From positions 1-11,798 of the forward strand of contig JAEEPD010000206.1 in NCBI GenBank assembly GCA_016284575.1: 11,798 nt of DNA, in the 5' to 3' direction. This stretch comes from Bacillota bacterium. GTDB lineage: Bacteria; Bacillota; Clostridia; Peptostreptococcales; Anaerovoracaceae. Both the position numbers and the translations under genes were made by a program. Under the pieces are notes generated by a model. It made no database searches and was not told where the DNA came from. It worked only from the letters and a program-made list of their open reading frames with translations. This document shows positions 1 through 6,189 of the stretch, piece after piece (within the stretch, counting starts at the first letter, position 1; the number at the start of each line of letters is the position of its first letter).

Positions 1-804
1 CTCCAGAAAGGGTCCGTTCAGCCATTTTCTGAGTGAAGAGTCCTTCCAGCTGCAGTCTCTGCCGGCTTCGTCGAAGGGCTTTACATCTATGGCTCCCGTC
101 GCGACCAGAAGAACGCGGTCCGAGGTTTTCGTTTTGCTGAGAGGAACGACATCCCATGATATGGGCTCCTTGCTTCCATCCCTTTTGGCACTGTAATCTC
201 CGGATCCGAACTTGCCGCCGAATTCTGTTTCCTTCATGATAAGGGAGGAGTTATAGTATTCAGCAGCATTTTTGTAATCCTCTCTTAAATTCATGATTTT
301 CTTGAACTTGTCAAAGGCCTCACGGTATTTTTCGTTCTTATACTCTGTGACGGCGCGATCGTAGCATCCGTCGATGCTCTTTTCCAGATAGCTGTCCCTG
401 TCCCTGAAACCATCAGGCAGAGAATTAAATATCCGTAAGGCATCCTCGTATTCCCTGTTGTTATAACGCCTGACTGCCTGTTTGTATCTGCCTGCTGTAG
501 AATTATTAATGCTGTCGATAATGCAGATAATGATCAGCAGAACAGCTGCAGCAAAAAGTATGGGTATCAGGATTCGGCCTATTCGCTCCATCAGCCAGGC
601 AATGAGGAAGCAAAATGCAGCTGCAAGCCCGGCAAATATCGCTCCGCCCAGAAAATACAATATGGCCGCTGATACTATTATCGTTCCGCCCATGAGCATC
701 CCGAAAACCTTATCGCCCTTTTCAAAGCCTATATAAACGATCACGGCCATGGCGATCAGTACGCAGGCGAGGACATACAGTCCTTTTTTTATATCTTCAT
801 CCAT
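1..804 (-). CDS. Membrane protein with TPR-like region and start of a DUF6273 domain (partial, 3' end outside window)
   Basis: The minus strand is open from an ATG at 804 to the window edge (268 codons, no stop), preceded by GGAGAG at 811-816, six bases upstream. Hydrophobic stretches at about residues 8-26, 35-51, 52-72 and 77-97 suggest three or four membrane segments. Residues 104-186 are charged and helical, with two TPR-like units (YKQAVRRYNNREYEDALRIF and YDRAVTEYKNEKYREAFDKF). From about residue 216 comes SWDVVPL, then VLLVATGAID, then WKDSSLRKWLN at 253-263. This is the hallmark layout of DUF6273, a domain of unknown role common in large Clostridia surface and membrane proteins; the cut removes its C-terminal half. 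The function is unknown. The layout suggests a membrane-anchored protein with an extracytoplasmic sensing or binding part. It is transcribed divergently from the aminotransferase gene. The family call is from remembered motifs, not a search. Confidence 0.8.
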   Translation of the reverse strand, partial: MDEDIKKGLYVLACVLIAMAVIVYIGFEKGDKVFGMLMGGTIIVSAAILYFLGGAIFAGLAAAFCFLIAWLMERIGRILIPILFAAAVLLIIICIIDSINNSTAGRYKQAVRRYNNREYEDALRIFNSLPDGFRDRDSYLEKSIDGCYDRAVTEYKNEKYREAFDKFKKIMNLREDYKNAAEYYNSSLIMKETEFGGKFGSGDYSAKRDGSKEPISWDVVPLSKTKTSDRVLLVATGAIDVKPFDEAGRDCSWKDSSLRKWLNGPFLE

Positions 805-858
805 AGTTCACTCTCCATAAACATCCGTGTATGTTATGAATATAAGTCTATGTAAATA

Positions 859-886
859 ATTATATTTGAAATATAAGGATTTTCAA
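859..886 (-). promoter_or_regulatory. Sigma-70/SigA-type promoter of the minus-strand DUF6273 gene
   Basis: Read on the minus strand, TTGAAA (886-881) is followed after 16 bases by a perfect TATAAT (864-859). Transcription would start near 852, giving a leader of about 48 bases before the ATG at 804. The AT-rich stretch and near-consensus boxes make this a convincing promoter, though no start site has been measured. Confidence 0.65.
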
Positions 887-899
887 GGCTTGATTGTGG

Positions 900-929
900 T
901 TGAAACGCCTGCGGAAACTGTGATACAAT
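900..929 (+). promoter_or_regulatory. Sigma-70/SigA-type promoter of the aminotransferase gene
   Basis: TTGAAA at 900-905 and TACAAT at 924-929 are separated by 18 bases. The -10 box is preceded by TG one base upstream, so the motif TGTGATACAAT (919-929) matches the Gram-positive extended -10 TRTGnTATAAT. Transcription would start near 936, giving a leader of about 48 bases. Its -35 box is only 13 bp from the -35 box of the divergent promoter, so one regulator could act on both genes. Confidence 0.65.
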
Positions 930-955
930 ACCTTGCAGACTATTTCAAGTCACTG

Positions 956-969
956 ATAATACGTATTAT
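956..969. promoter_or_regulatory. Perfect 14-bp palindrome in the aminotransferase leader (candidate operator)
   Basis: ATAATACGTATTAT is perfectly self-complementary. It lies about 20 bases past the predicted transcription start and ends two bases before the AGGAGG ribosome binding site at 972-977. A dimeric repressor bound here would block elongation from the promoter at 900-929. With no loop, the sequence would make a poor RNA hairpin, so DNA binding is more likely. The operator role is inferred from symmetry and position. Confidence 0.4.
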
Positions 970-983
970 TTAGGAGGAAAAGA

Positions 984-2165
984 ATGAAGTACAATTTTGA
1001 TGAAGTTGTAGATCGTATCCACGAACCGGGAAGCTACTCTTCAAAGTGGGCAAGCAATGAGAGAATGGCTGCCATGTTCCTGACCGACAAGCTGCCCGAG
1101 GACAGACTTGCTCTCTATCTTGCAGACATGGACTTCCGCTGCGCTCCCGAGATCATCGACGCACTGATCGCAGAAGCCAAGCACGGTATCTTCGGCTACA
1201 CCCAGGCACCCGATGAGTATTTCGAAGCAGTTTGCGCATGGAACAAGAGAAGATTCGGCATCGACGTCAAGCCCGAAGACATCTCCATCGCTCACGGCGC
1301 GCACACCGCTATCGTAAACGTAGTTCAGAAGCTCACCAAGGAAGGCGACGGCGTTATCATTCCTCAGCCCACCTACTACTACAAGAACGACATCATCCCC
1401 TATGGCAGACACTACTGTGGCTTCCAGATGATCGACGACGGCAAGGGCTACTACACCTTCGACTGGGATAAGTTCGAAGAACTGTGCAAGAATCCTCAGA
1501 ACACCCTGTTCATCATCCAGCAGCCCCACAACCCCACCGGCCGTATCTGGACCGAGGAAGAAGTCAAGAAGATGGTAAGCATCTGCAGAGCTAACAACGT
1601 GACCATCATCTCCGACGACGTACACTATGACATCAAGAGAAAAGAGTGCGAGGTCGTTCCCTTCTTCAAGTATTGCGGTTCCGAGGGCATCATCATGATC
1701 ACCGGTATCAACAAGACCTTCAACCTGGCTGGCCTTGCAGTTACCAACGTTATCATTCAGGATCCCGCCATCAAGGAAAAGATGGGAGCTATCAGAAACG
1801 TCATCAGCCCCTTCGGCGTAGCAGCCTGCATCGCAGCCTACACCAAGTGCGACGACTGGGTAGACCAGCTGAACGACTATCTTGACGAGTGCCTTGACTA
1901 CGTTCTTGACAGATTCCACAAGGAGCTGCCCAAGGTTAAGGTATTCAGACCCGAAGGCACCTACATTCTCTGGCTCGACTTCACCGCTCTCGGTCTGACC
2001 AGCGACGAGCTGAATCAGAAGATCGCAGGCGAGGCACACATCGGCTTCTCCGATGGCGCCGGCATGGATGCTCCCGAGGGAACCATCTTCAGAAGATGGT
2101 GCGTAACCACCCGCAAGGAAGTCCTGAAGGAGGCTATGGACAGACTGGTCAGAGTTCTCGGCTAA
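984..2165 (+). CDS. MalY/PatB-type PLP-dependent C-S lyase / aminotransferase
   Basis: A 393-residue fold-type I pyridoxal-phosphate enzyme of normal family length. The ATG follows AGGAGG (972-977) by six bases. Visible landmarks are LADMDF (46-51), FGYTQAPDEYF (70-80), PHNPTGR (181-187), SDDVHYDI (210-217) with Asp211 for the pyridine nitrogen and His214 where aspartate aminotransferase has Tyr, the Schiff-base lysine Lys244 in NKTFNLAGL, and a likely carboxylate-binding Arg371 near the C-terminus. ADMDF, SDDVH and NKTFNLAGL are typical of the MalY/PatB group, cytosolic enzymes that cleave cystathionine or cysteine conjugates to pyruvate, ammonia and a thiol; plain transamination cannot be excluded. 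The gene stands alone between its own promoter and terminator. Codon use is strongly biased: Arg is AGA, CGT or CGC with no AGG, and Ile is ATC or ATT with no ATA seen. This suggests high expression or a different origin. The substrate is unknown. Confidence 0.9.
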   Translation: MKYNFDEVVDRIHEPGSYSSKWASNERMAAMFLTDKLPEDRLALYLADMDFRCAPEIIDALIAEAKHGIFGYTQAPDEYFEAVCAWNKRRFGIDVKPEDISIAHGAHTAIVNVVQKLTKEGDGVIIPQPTYYYKNDIIPYGRHYCGFQMIDDGKGYYTFDWDKFEELCKNPQNTLFIIQQPHNPTGRIWTEEEVKKMVSICRANNVTIISDDVHYDIKRKECEVVPFFKYCGSEGIIMITGINKTFNLAGLAVTNVIIQDPAIKEKMGAIRNVISPFGVAACIAAYTKCDDWVDQLNDYLDECLDYVLDRFHKELPKVKVFRPEGTYILWLDFTALGLTSDELNQKIAGEAHIGFSDGAGMDAPEGTIFRRWCVTTRKEVLKEAMDRLVRVLG

Positions 2166-2215
2166 TCTGGATCAAAAGACCTGCGGCATACGCTGAAAAA
2201 AGGCAAATCACGCTG

Positions 2216-2245
2216 AAAAGCGGCCCCATATCAGGGGCCGCTTTT
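2216..2245 (+). terminator. Intrinsic terminator after the aminotransferase gene
   Basis: A perfect 12-bp stem (AAAAGCGGCCCC at 2216-2227 pairing with 2234-2245) with a six-base loop ends in TTTT. It starts about 50 bases after the stop codon. The stem is flanked by A4 and T4, so it could work in both directions. Confidence 0.85.
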
Positions 2246-2345
2246 ACTGTGCGTAAACAGAGCTTTTCCGCAGGAAAGGGTGGATCCGGATGGATTTGGA
2301 AGGGTCTGTGCATCAAGGTGCTTTTTTCAAAATTTGTCATGCAAG

Positions 2346-2374
2346 TTGACTTTGTTAATTAATTATCTTAAAAT
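2346..2374 (+). promoter_or_regulatory. Sigma-70/SigA-type promoter of the small PPK-tail-like gene
   Basis: TTGACT (2346-2351) and TAAAAT (2369-2374) are separated by the ideal 17 bases, in an AT-rich stretch. The start site would be near 2381, about 50 bases upstream of the ATG at 2434. This is one of the best promoter matches in the window, yet the gene after it is out of frame. Confidence 0.6.
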
Positions 2375-2399
2375 AATATCGGAGTAAAATTTTTATCTG

Positions 2400-2417
2400 A
2401 CAGGTATCCAGACCTGT
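2400..2417 (+). repeat. Inverted repeat in the leader of the small gene
   Basis: ACAGGT (2400-2405) and ACCTGT (2412-2417) are perfect inverted arms around a six-base spacer. The right arm abuts the AAGGAG ribosome binding site at 2418-2423. It could form a short RNA hairpin limiting ribosome access or be an operator half-site pair. Six-base arms can occur by chance. Confidence 0.3.
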
Positions 2418-2433
2418 AAGGAGCGTGACAAAA

Positions 2434-2725
2434 ATGGCATCCGAAGAAACCAAGACATTAAGAGAGCATACTGGATGCCATCGGGAGTGACCTGGAAAAG
2501 GCCCGTCTGATGCAGCCGGACGGCAGCTATATAAGAGAGACAGGAGGCGAAGGGACCTCATCCCAGGAGCTTCTCTACAGATACTTCAGCGAGTACAAGG
2601 TTGAGCCTGAGGCCGCAAAGGCGGAGGAGTCCTCAGCTTCTGCGGCAGCCCCTGAGCCTGCGCCCTCCGCTGAGCCTGGATTCTTCACCAGATTTAAGAA
2701 CTGGCTTAGCCGGATATTCAGCTGA
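2434..2725 (+). pseudogene. Small gene resembling the C-terminal tail of polyphosphate kinase 1, frame-disrupted
   Basis: AAGGAG (2418-2423) precedes an ATG at 2434 by ten bases. That frame reads MASEETKTLREHTGCHRE and stops at 2488-2490. From 2462 the next frame is open to a TGA at 2723-2725 and reads ESILDAIGSDLEKARLMQ, then PDGSYIRE and SSQELLYRYFSEYK. The pattern ILDxxxxDxxxARxMxPDGSY plus SQE resembles the tail of PPK1. The break lies in AAGAGAGC (2460-2467): restoring two bases (AG) or removing one joins the halves into a protein of about 97 residues. After the PPK-like part come a Pro/Ala/Glu-rich linker and a basic amphipathic end, FFTRFKNWLSRIFS. No catalytic PPK domain is present. 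Without frame repair, only an ATG at 2510 (71 residues, poor ribosome site) could make the tail. It may be decayed, phase-variable or a sequencing error; the PPK link is from remembered motifs. Confidence 0.5.
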
Positions 2726-2734
2726 AAGCCATTG

Positions 2735-2774
2735 TAACCATTTCGGTTACTGGGGCGATTTTAACCATTTCGGT
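2735..2774 (+). repeat. Two 13-bp direct repeats upstream of the pilus/c-di-GMP operon promoter
   Basis: TAACCATTTCGGT occurs at 2735-2747 and again at 2762-2774, exactly 27 bp apart. The first copy sits in a perfect hairpin, GTAACC (2734-2739) with GGTTAC (2745-2750). With a start site near 2817, the copies lie at roughly -82 to -70 and -55 to -43, a usual place for activator sites beside a promoter with a poor -35 box. The role is inferred. Confidence 0.45.
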
Positions 2775-2799
2775 GCTATCCCATGATATGCAGTTCTGC

Positions 2800-2810
2800 T
2801 ATGATACAAG
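2800..2810 (+). promoter_or_regulatory. Extended -10 promoter element of the ten-gene operon
   Basis: TATGATACAAG at 2800-2810 fits the Gram-positive extended -10 TRTGnTATAAT in eight or nine positions and resembles the aminotransferase promoter (TGTGATACAAT). No good -35 hexamer lies 17-18 bases upstream (about 2781-2787). The promoter may therefore depend on the extended -10 or on an activator at the direct repeats. An alternative register uses TATGAT (2800-2805) preceded by TGC. Confidence 0.45.
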
Positions 2811-2850
2811 CAGATAAAGCATAAACTTTGGGAAAAGCAGGAGGCCGGAT

Positions 2851-3795
2851 ATGAGGATTTCGGAAACAAAACTTAACAGAGCAGGATTTCTGAGCCTGGT
2901 ATTGGCTTTGCTGCTGATACTTTCAGCCTGCGGCGCCCCTCAGACCGAATCGATAAACGATGATGAAACCCCTCTTGCCCAGTATGAGGCTGCAAGAACG
3001 GTGGAATTTCAGGATTCCGTATTCAACAAGGACAAGGCTGAGGTGAAGAACGATGCCTATATAGATATCTCCAATGCATCCAAGGGATACGCGGCTGTCA
3101 GCGCCAAGTCCGAAAAGAGGCTCAAGCTCCAGGTGGTCTTCGGGGAGACCAAGTACAATTATGATATCCCCAACGACGGCACCCCTTCCATAATTCCGCT
3201 GCAGTTCGGAAACGGAAAGTACAAGCTGAGGGTCATGCGCAACACCACGGACAAGAAGTATACGGAGATCAACTCCGTCACTGTGGATGCGGTAATGGAT
3301 AATGAATTCACCGCCTTTGTGCGGCCGAATATATACGTCAACTATAAGCAGACCTCCGCCTGCATCAAAAAGGCCGGCGACATAGCCGTAAAGGCTAAGG
3401 ATGATCTGGCGGTCATAAGCGGGGTCTACGATTACGTCACCAAAAACGTGAAGTACGACAAGGAAAAGGCGGCTAGCGTGAAGAGCGGCTATGTGCCCGA
3501 TCCGGACGAGACCATGTCCACGGGCAAGGGCATATGCTTCGACTATGCCTCTCTTGCGGCATCCATGCTCAGGAGCCAGGGCATACCCGTAAAGCTGATC
3601 TTCGGCTATGTGGCGCCCAACAACCTGTACCACGCCTGGAACATGTTCTACACTGAAAAGACAGGCTGGGTAACGGTCAAGTTCGAGGCGAAGGGCGAGC
3701 AGTGGACCCGCATGGATCTGACCTTCTCCGCCGGCGGCGCTTCAGCGAACTTCGTAGGCGACGGAACTAATTACTCCGATCTGTATTTCTACTAG
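2851..3795 (+). CDS. Transglutaminase-like lipoprotein
   Basis: A 314-residue protein whose ATG follows AGGAGG (2839-2844) by six bases. The N-terminus is a lipoprotein signal peptide: basic start, hydrophobic core at about 11-24, and lipobox Leu24-Ser25-Ala26-Cys27, so it should be lipid-anchored at Cys27 on the outer face of the membrane. Residues 28-165 are a poorly conserved beta-rich region. Residues 185-295 form a transglutaminase-like fold with the expected triad: Cys229 in GKGICFDYASL, His261 in LYHAWNMFY, and Asp289 in RMDLTFSAGG. Related enzymes act as cysteine proteases, peptidoglycan or protein cross-linkers, or amidases; the substrate cannot be told. It is the first gene of a dense operon with only 11 bases before the pilus platform gene, so it may process, cross-link or anchor a protein exported by that machine. 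Confidence 0.88.
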   Translation: MRISETKLNRAGFLSLVLALLLILSACGAPQTESINDDETPLAQYEAARTVEFQDSVFNKDKAEVKNDAYIDISNASKGYAAVSAKSEKRLKLQVVFGETKYNYDIPNDGTPSIIPLQFGNGKYKLRVMRNTTDKKYTEINSVTVDAVMDNEFTAFVRPNIYVNYKQTSACIKKAGDIAVKAKDDLAVISGVYDYVTKNVKYDKEKAASVKSGYVPDPDETMSTGKGICFDYASLAASMLRSQGIPVKLIFGYVAPNNLYHAWNMFYTEKTGWVTVKFEAKGEQWTRMDLTFSAGGASANFVGDGTNYSDLYFY

Positions 3796-3806
3796 AGGAG
3801 ATTGCA

Positions 3807-4850
3807 ATGAGCAGAAAACTGGATGATCTTGGCGTCAGCGCCTTTTGCGAGAGCATGGGGATGATGATGCGGTCAGGCATACAAACGGACGAGGCACTGG
3901 GACTGCTGCTTTCCGGAAAGGACGGAAAGGCAGGCATTCTGGAACAGGGCCTTGTTTACATGAAGGAGCAGGCTGAGCAGGGGAGCGGGCTGGCCAAAGC
4001 CATGGAGGGCAGCGGCATATTTCCCGACTACGCCCTGCAGATGGTATCTGCAGGAGAGTCCTCCGGAAGACTGGAGGACACGCTCTTCCGTCTGTCCGGC
4101 TACTACAGGGAGCAGAAGAGCATCTCTGAAAAGCTGAGGAATTCGGTGACCTATCCGGCAGCCATGATAGTTCTTATCATAGCGGTGCTGGCGGCCATGC
4201 TCTTTATGGTGCTTCCCGTGTTCACAGGCGTATATAACGATCTGACCGGCAGTCTGGCGGGCTCCTCCTTCAGCTACATAAGGGCAGCCTATGCGGTCTG
4301 CTGGATAGCCCTGATAGTGATGGTGGTGCTGGCAGCCGCCCTGTTCTTCGGCTTCCGCGCATGGAGGAGCGGTAAAAAGGCGGGCGTGGAGAAGCTGCTC
4401 AGACGCTTCCCGGTCTGTGCCGGCATACTGGATTCCATGGGCATGTTCCGCTTCACCTCGGCTCTTGGCATGTTCCTCGCCAGCGGCGAGATGCAGGACG
4501 AGGCGCTGCTAAAGTCAATTCCAATGACGGACTGCGCTCCGGTGGAGGAGAAGCTTAAGAAGTGCGCTGCAAGGATGGAGGAGGGCCACAGCATAGCTCA
4601 GGCTGCCTTCGACGAGGAGCTGTTCGAACCGGTCTACGGCAGGATGCTGCTGGCAGGCGAACGCAGCGGCAGCATGGAGAGCGTTCTGGAAAGGCTTACA
4701 GGCCTTCTGGAGGAGAACTGCTCCAATCTGGTGGACAGGCTGGTGGGCACCGTGGATCCGCTGCTGTCCGGAATACTTATGATAACCGTGGGGCTGTCGC
4801 TTCTTTCAGTGATGCTGCCCCTTATCGGAATGATGAACTCTGTTGCATAG
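3807..4850 (+). CDS. Type II secretion / type IV pilus platform protein (GspF/PilC family), short form
   Basis: A 347-residue inner-membrane platform protein. Two T2SSF repeats are visible: about 10-138, with SAGESSGRLEDTLFRLSGYY at 81-100, and about 214-340, with LLAGERSGSMESVLERL at 281-297. Membrane segments lie at about 117-139, 161-183 and 319-341, the usual family pattern. GspF/PilC proteins are usually near 400 residues; here the N-terminal cytosolic extension before the first repeat is nearly absent. In this family the protein couples the cytosolic ATPase to pilin assembly or removal. The ATG follows GGAG (3797-3800). It sits right after the lipoprotein gene and ahead of four small pilin-like genes and a PilT-type ATPase, which supports a pilus or pseudopilus machine. 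Only one platform gene is present. Confidence 0.9.
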   Translation: MSRKLDDLGVSAFCESMGMMMRSGIQTDEALGLLLSGKDGKAGILEQGLVYMKEQAEQGSGLAKAMEGSGIFPDYALQMVSAGESSGRLEDTLFRLSGYYREQKSISEKLRNSVTYPAAMIVLIIAVLAAMLFMVLPVFTGVYNDLTGSLAGSSFSYIRAAYAVCWIALIVMVVLAAALFFGFRAWRSGKKAGVEKLLRRFPVCAGILDSMGMFRFTSALGMFLASGEMQDEALLKSIPMTDCAPVEEKLKKCAARMEEGHSIAQAAFDEELFEPVYGRMLLAGERSGSMESVLERLTGLLEENCSNLVDRLVGTVDPLLSGILMITVGLSLLSVMLPLIGMMNSVA

Positions 4851-4905
4851 TTATTGACTGAAGCGGGAGCTCTTGGGAAAGGATCCGCCGCAATAAAATG
4901 TAAGC

Positions 4906-5226
4906 ATGTACAGCGATAAACTGCAGAAGAAAACCAGATACCTGATCTTCGCTCTTGCAGTCCTGCTTCTTGCGGGACTGTGTTTTGCCGTGTTCGGACG
5001 CTCCGGACGCGACATAAGCGAGGAGGGGGCTGAAGCCATCAGAGACGCGGTCATCCGCTCCGCCAGGCAGTGCTACGTGGTGGAGGGAGTGTATCCTCCC
5101 AACCTCGACTACCTGAAGGACAACTATGGCCTGAATGTCAACACAAATGACTATTACGTAAACTACGACGCCTTTTCGTCGAATCTGCCTCCGGACGTGA
5201 TCGTTCTGGTCCGGCCGAAGGATTAG
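4906..5226 (+). CDS. Small membrane-anchored pseudopilin-like protein A
   Basis: A 106-residue protein with a short basic N-terminus, one hydrophobic helix at about 12-30 (YLIFALAVLLLAGLCFAVF) and an outward C-terminal domain. The motif AVIRSARQCYVVEG, then YPPNLDYLKDNYGLNV, then YYVNYDAFSSNLPPDV resembles a small family I recall beside pilus-type genes in Clostridia, with a helix followed by a YPP turn as in pilins. There is no Gly/Glu prepilin peptidase site, so it is probably not processed. The start is unusual: no good Shine-Dalgarno sequence lies within 12 bases, and the ATG is preceded by a minimal ATG-TAA pair at 4898-4903. The nearest in-frame stop upstream (4894-4896) rules out a longer start. 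It follows the platform gene by 55 bases, the largest gap inside the operon. Confidence 0.75.
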   Translation: MYSDKLQKKTRYLIFALAVLLLAGLCFAVFGRSGRDISEEGAEAIRDAVIRSARQCYVVEGVYPPNLDYLKDNYGLNVNTNDYYVNYDAFSSNLPPDVIVLVRPKD

Positions 5227-5239
5227 GGGGGATGCTGCC

Positions 5240-5701
5240 ATGAAAAACAAAGAAAGATCGCCCCTCGGAATATATACAGTATGCATCGCCGCCCTCTTTA
5301 TGGCGGGCTTTCTGCTGCTTGTAGTCTTCGGCGCCAGGAGCTACAGAAATACCGTGGAGAGCCGTACGGAGAACATGGAGATGAGGGCACTGTCCTCCTA
5401 TTTCTGGACCATCCTGAAGGCCAACGACCAGAGGGACGCGGTGGAGATCACAGACAGCGAATACGGCTGCCTGCTCAGCATACACGATCGGGAAAACGAC
5501 TCGGTCATAAGGATATATGGATATGACGGCTGCCTTATGGAGGAATACTCGTCTCCGGATCTGGAGCTCACCCCTGAGGACAGCGAGGAAATAGGAAAAA
5601 CTCAGGTCTTCTCGGCTGAATTCGCTGCGGAGGACCTGCTCAGGATAACCACGGATGAGGGCACCGTGCTGGTGACCCTTAGAGCAGGGGGTGGCAAGTG
5701 A
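5240..5701 (+). CDS. DUF4860-like pseudopilin-like membrane protein B
   Basis: A 153-residue protein with one membrane helix at about 11-31, followed by GARSYRNTVESRTENMEMRALSS-type sequence (first half near 31-38) and a beta-rich domain containing DAVEI, GCLLSIHDREN, VIRIYGYDGCLMEEY and a C-terminal EGTVLVTLRAGG. This matches my memory of DUF4860, a family found among pilus-type gene sets of Clostridia. A Gly10-Ile11 junction before the helix recalls a prepilin site, but the +5 Glu is missing, so peptidase cleavage is doubtful. An AGGGGGG sequence (5225-5231) serves as ribosome site and overlaps the stop codon of the previous gene. Likely role: minor pilin or assembly subunit, inferred from context. 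Confidence 0.75.
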   Translation: MKNKERSPLGIYTVCIAALFMAGFLLLVVFGARSYRNTVESRTENMEMRALSSYFWTILKANDQRDAVEITDSEYGCLLSIHDRENDSVIRIYGYDGCLMEEYSSPDLELTPEDSEEIGKTQVFSAEFAAEDLLRITTDEGTVLVTLRAGGGK

Positions 5702-6189
5702 TGAAGAAAAAGGATCACATCACAGCCTTTTATCTGGAGGCGCTGCTGCTGATAGCTGTGTTCGTCGGCGTCATAATGCTTCTTACCAGCGTCTTCGCCC
5801 AGGCCCGGCTCGAGAGCAGCAGGGCGAAGCAGCTTTCCGATGCTGTGACTCTGGCCCAGAAGGGCGCGGAGGCCTTTGCGGCTTCCGAAAGCCCGGAGGA
5901 GCTCTTCGGACTTTTGAACGACGAGGGCAACGGGGCTGAAATAGACGGAGCTCAGTACCCAAGCTACGCCTTCTGCTACGACAGTGGGCTGGAGCCCGAT
6001 CCCGAGGGCTTCTACAGCATGATCATTTGCTGGAGACCGGAGGGCGACGGCTATATCGGCAGCCGGATCGAGGTTTATGGCAGCGGCTCAAAGGACAGCA
6101 TATATACGCTTGAGACCGGTGTTTATGTGGAGAAGCTCCGCACAAAAGGCGGCTTCGTGACAATCCTTACGTCGGAGGTGGCCAAATGA
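5701..6189 (+). CDS. Pseudopilin-like membrane protein C
   Basis: A 162-residue protein if it starts at the ATG at 5701, which shares one base with the upstream TGA; a GTG at 5698 is an alternative. AGGGGG at 5686-5691 fits either. The N-terminus is basic, then AFYLEALLLIAVFVGVIMLL forms a membrane helix at about 9-32. If a cut fell before Ala9, Glu13 would be at +5, as in pilins, but the residue before it is Thr rather than Gly. This makes it the most pilin-like of the four small proteins. A helical stretch (about 33-62, ending QKGAEAFAAS) and a beta-rich domain follow, with SMIICWRPEGDGYIGSRIEVY and LRTKGGFVTILTSE. Translation is coupled on both sides. Possible role: structural or initiating subunit of the pseudopilus; not proven. 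Confidence 0.75.
   Translation: MKKKDHITAFYLEALLLIAVFVGVIMLLTSVFAQARLESSRAKQLSDAVTLAQKGAEAFAASESPEELFGLLNDEGNGAEIDGAQYPSYAFCYDSGLEPDPEGFYSMIICWRPEGDGYIGSRIEVYGSGSKDSIYTLETGVYVEKLRTKGGFVTILTSEVAK

Noticed and set aside
482..736. 84-codon plus-strand open frame inside the DUF6273 gene
   Set aside because: It is antisense to the membrane-helix region of a gene with a convincing promoter, ribosome site and domain pattern.
1041..2039. Long 332-codon open frame on the minus strand across the aminotransferase gene
   Set aside because: It lies wholly opposite a gene with clear PLP-enzyme motifs; the translation has no recognisable domain, and the frame stays open because of the biased codons of the real gene.
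2300..2336. Possible weak terminator: GCAT-CAAG-GTGC followed by six T near 2326-2331
   Set aside because: The stem has only four base pairs including a G-U pair, and a strong terminator already lies at 2216-2245.
2728..2762. Possible terminator of the small gene made from the first direct repeat hairpin
   Set aside because: Only the GTAACC/GGTTAC core is perfect; outer pairing has mismatches and the T run is just four bases, so I describe it as part of the repeat instead.
2811..2850. c-di-GMP riboswitch before the operon, suggested by its gene content
   Set aside because: The predicted leader is only about 35 bases, too short for a GEMM-type aptamer, and no such fold is visible upstream.
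4854..4899. Internal promoter from TTGACT (4854-4859) and TAAAAT (4894-4899)
   Set aside because: The boxes are 34 bases apart, twice the usable distance.
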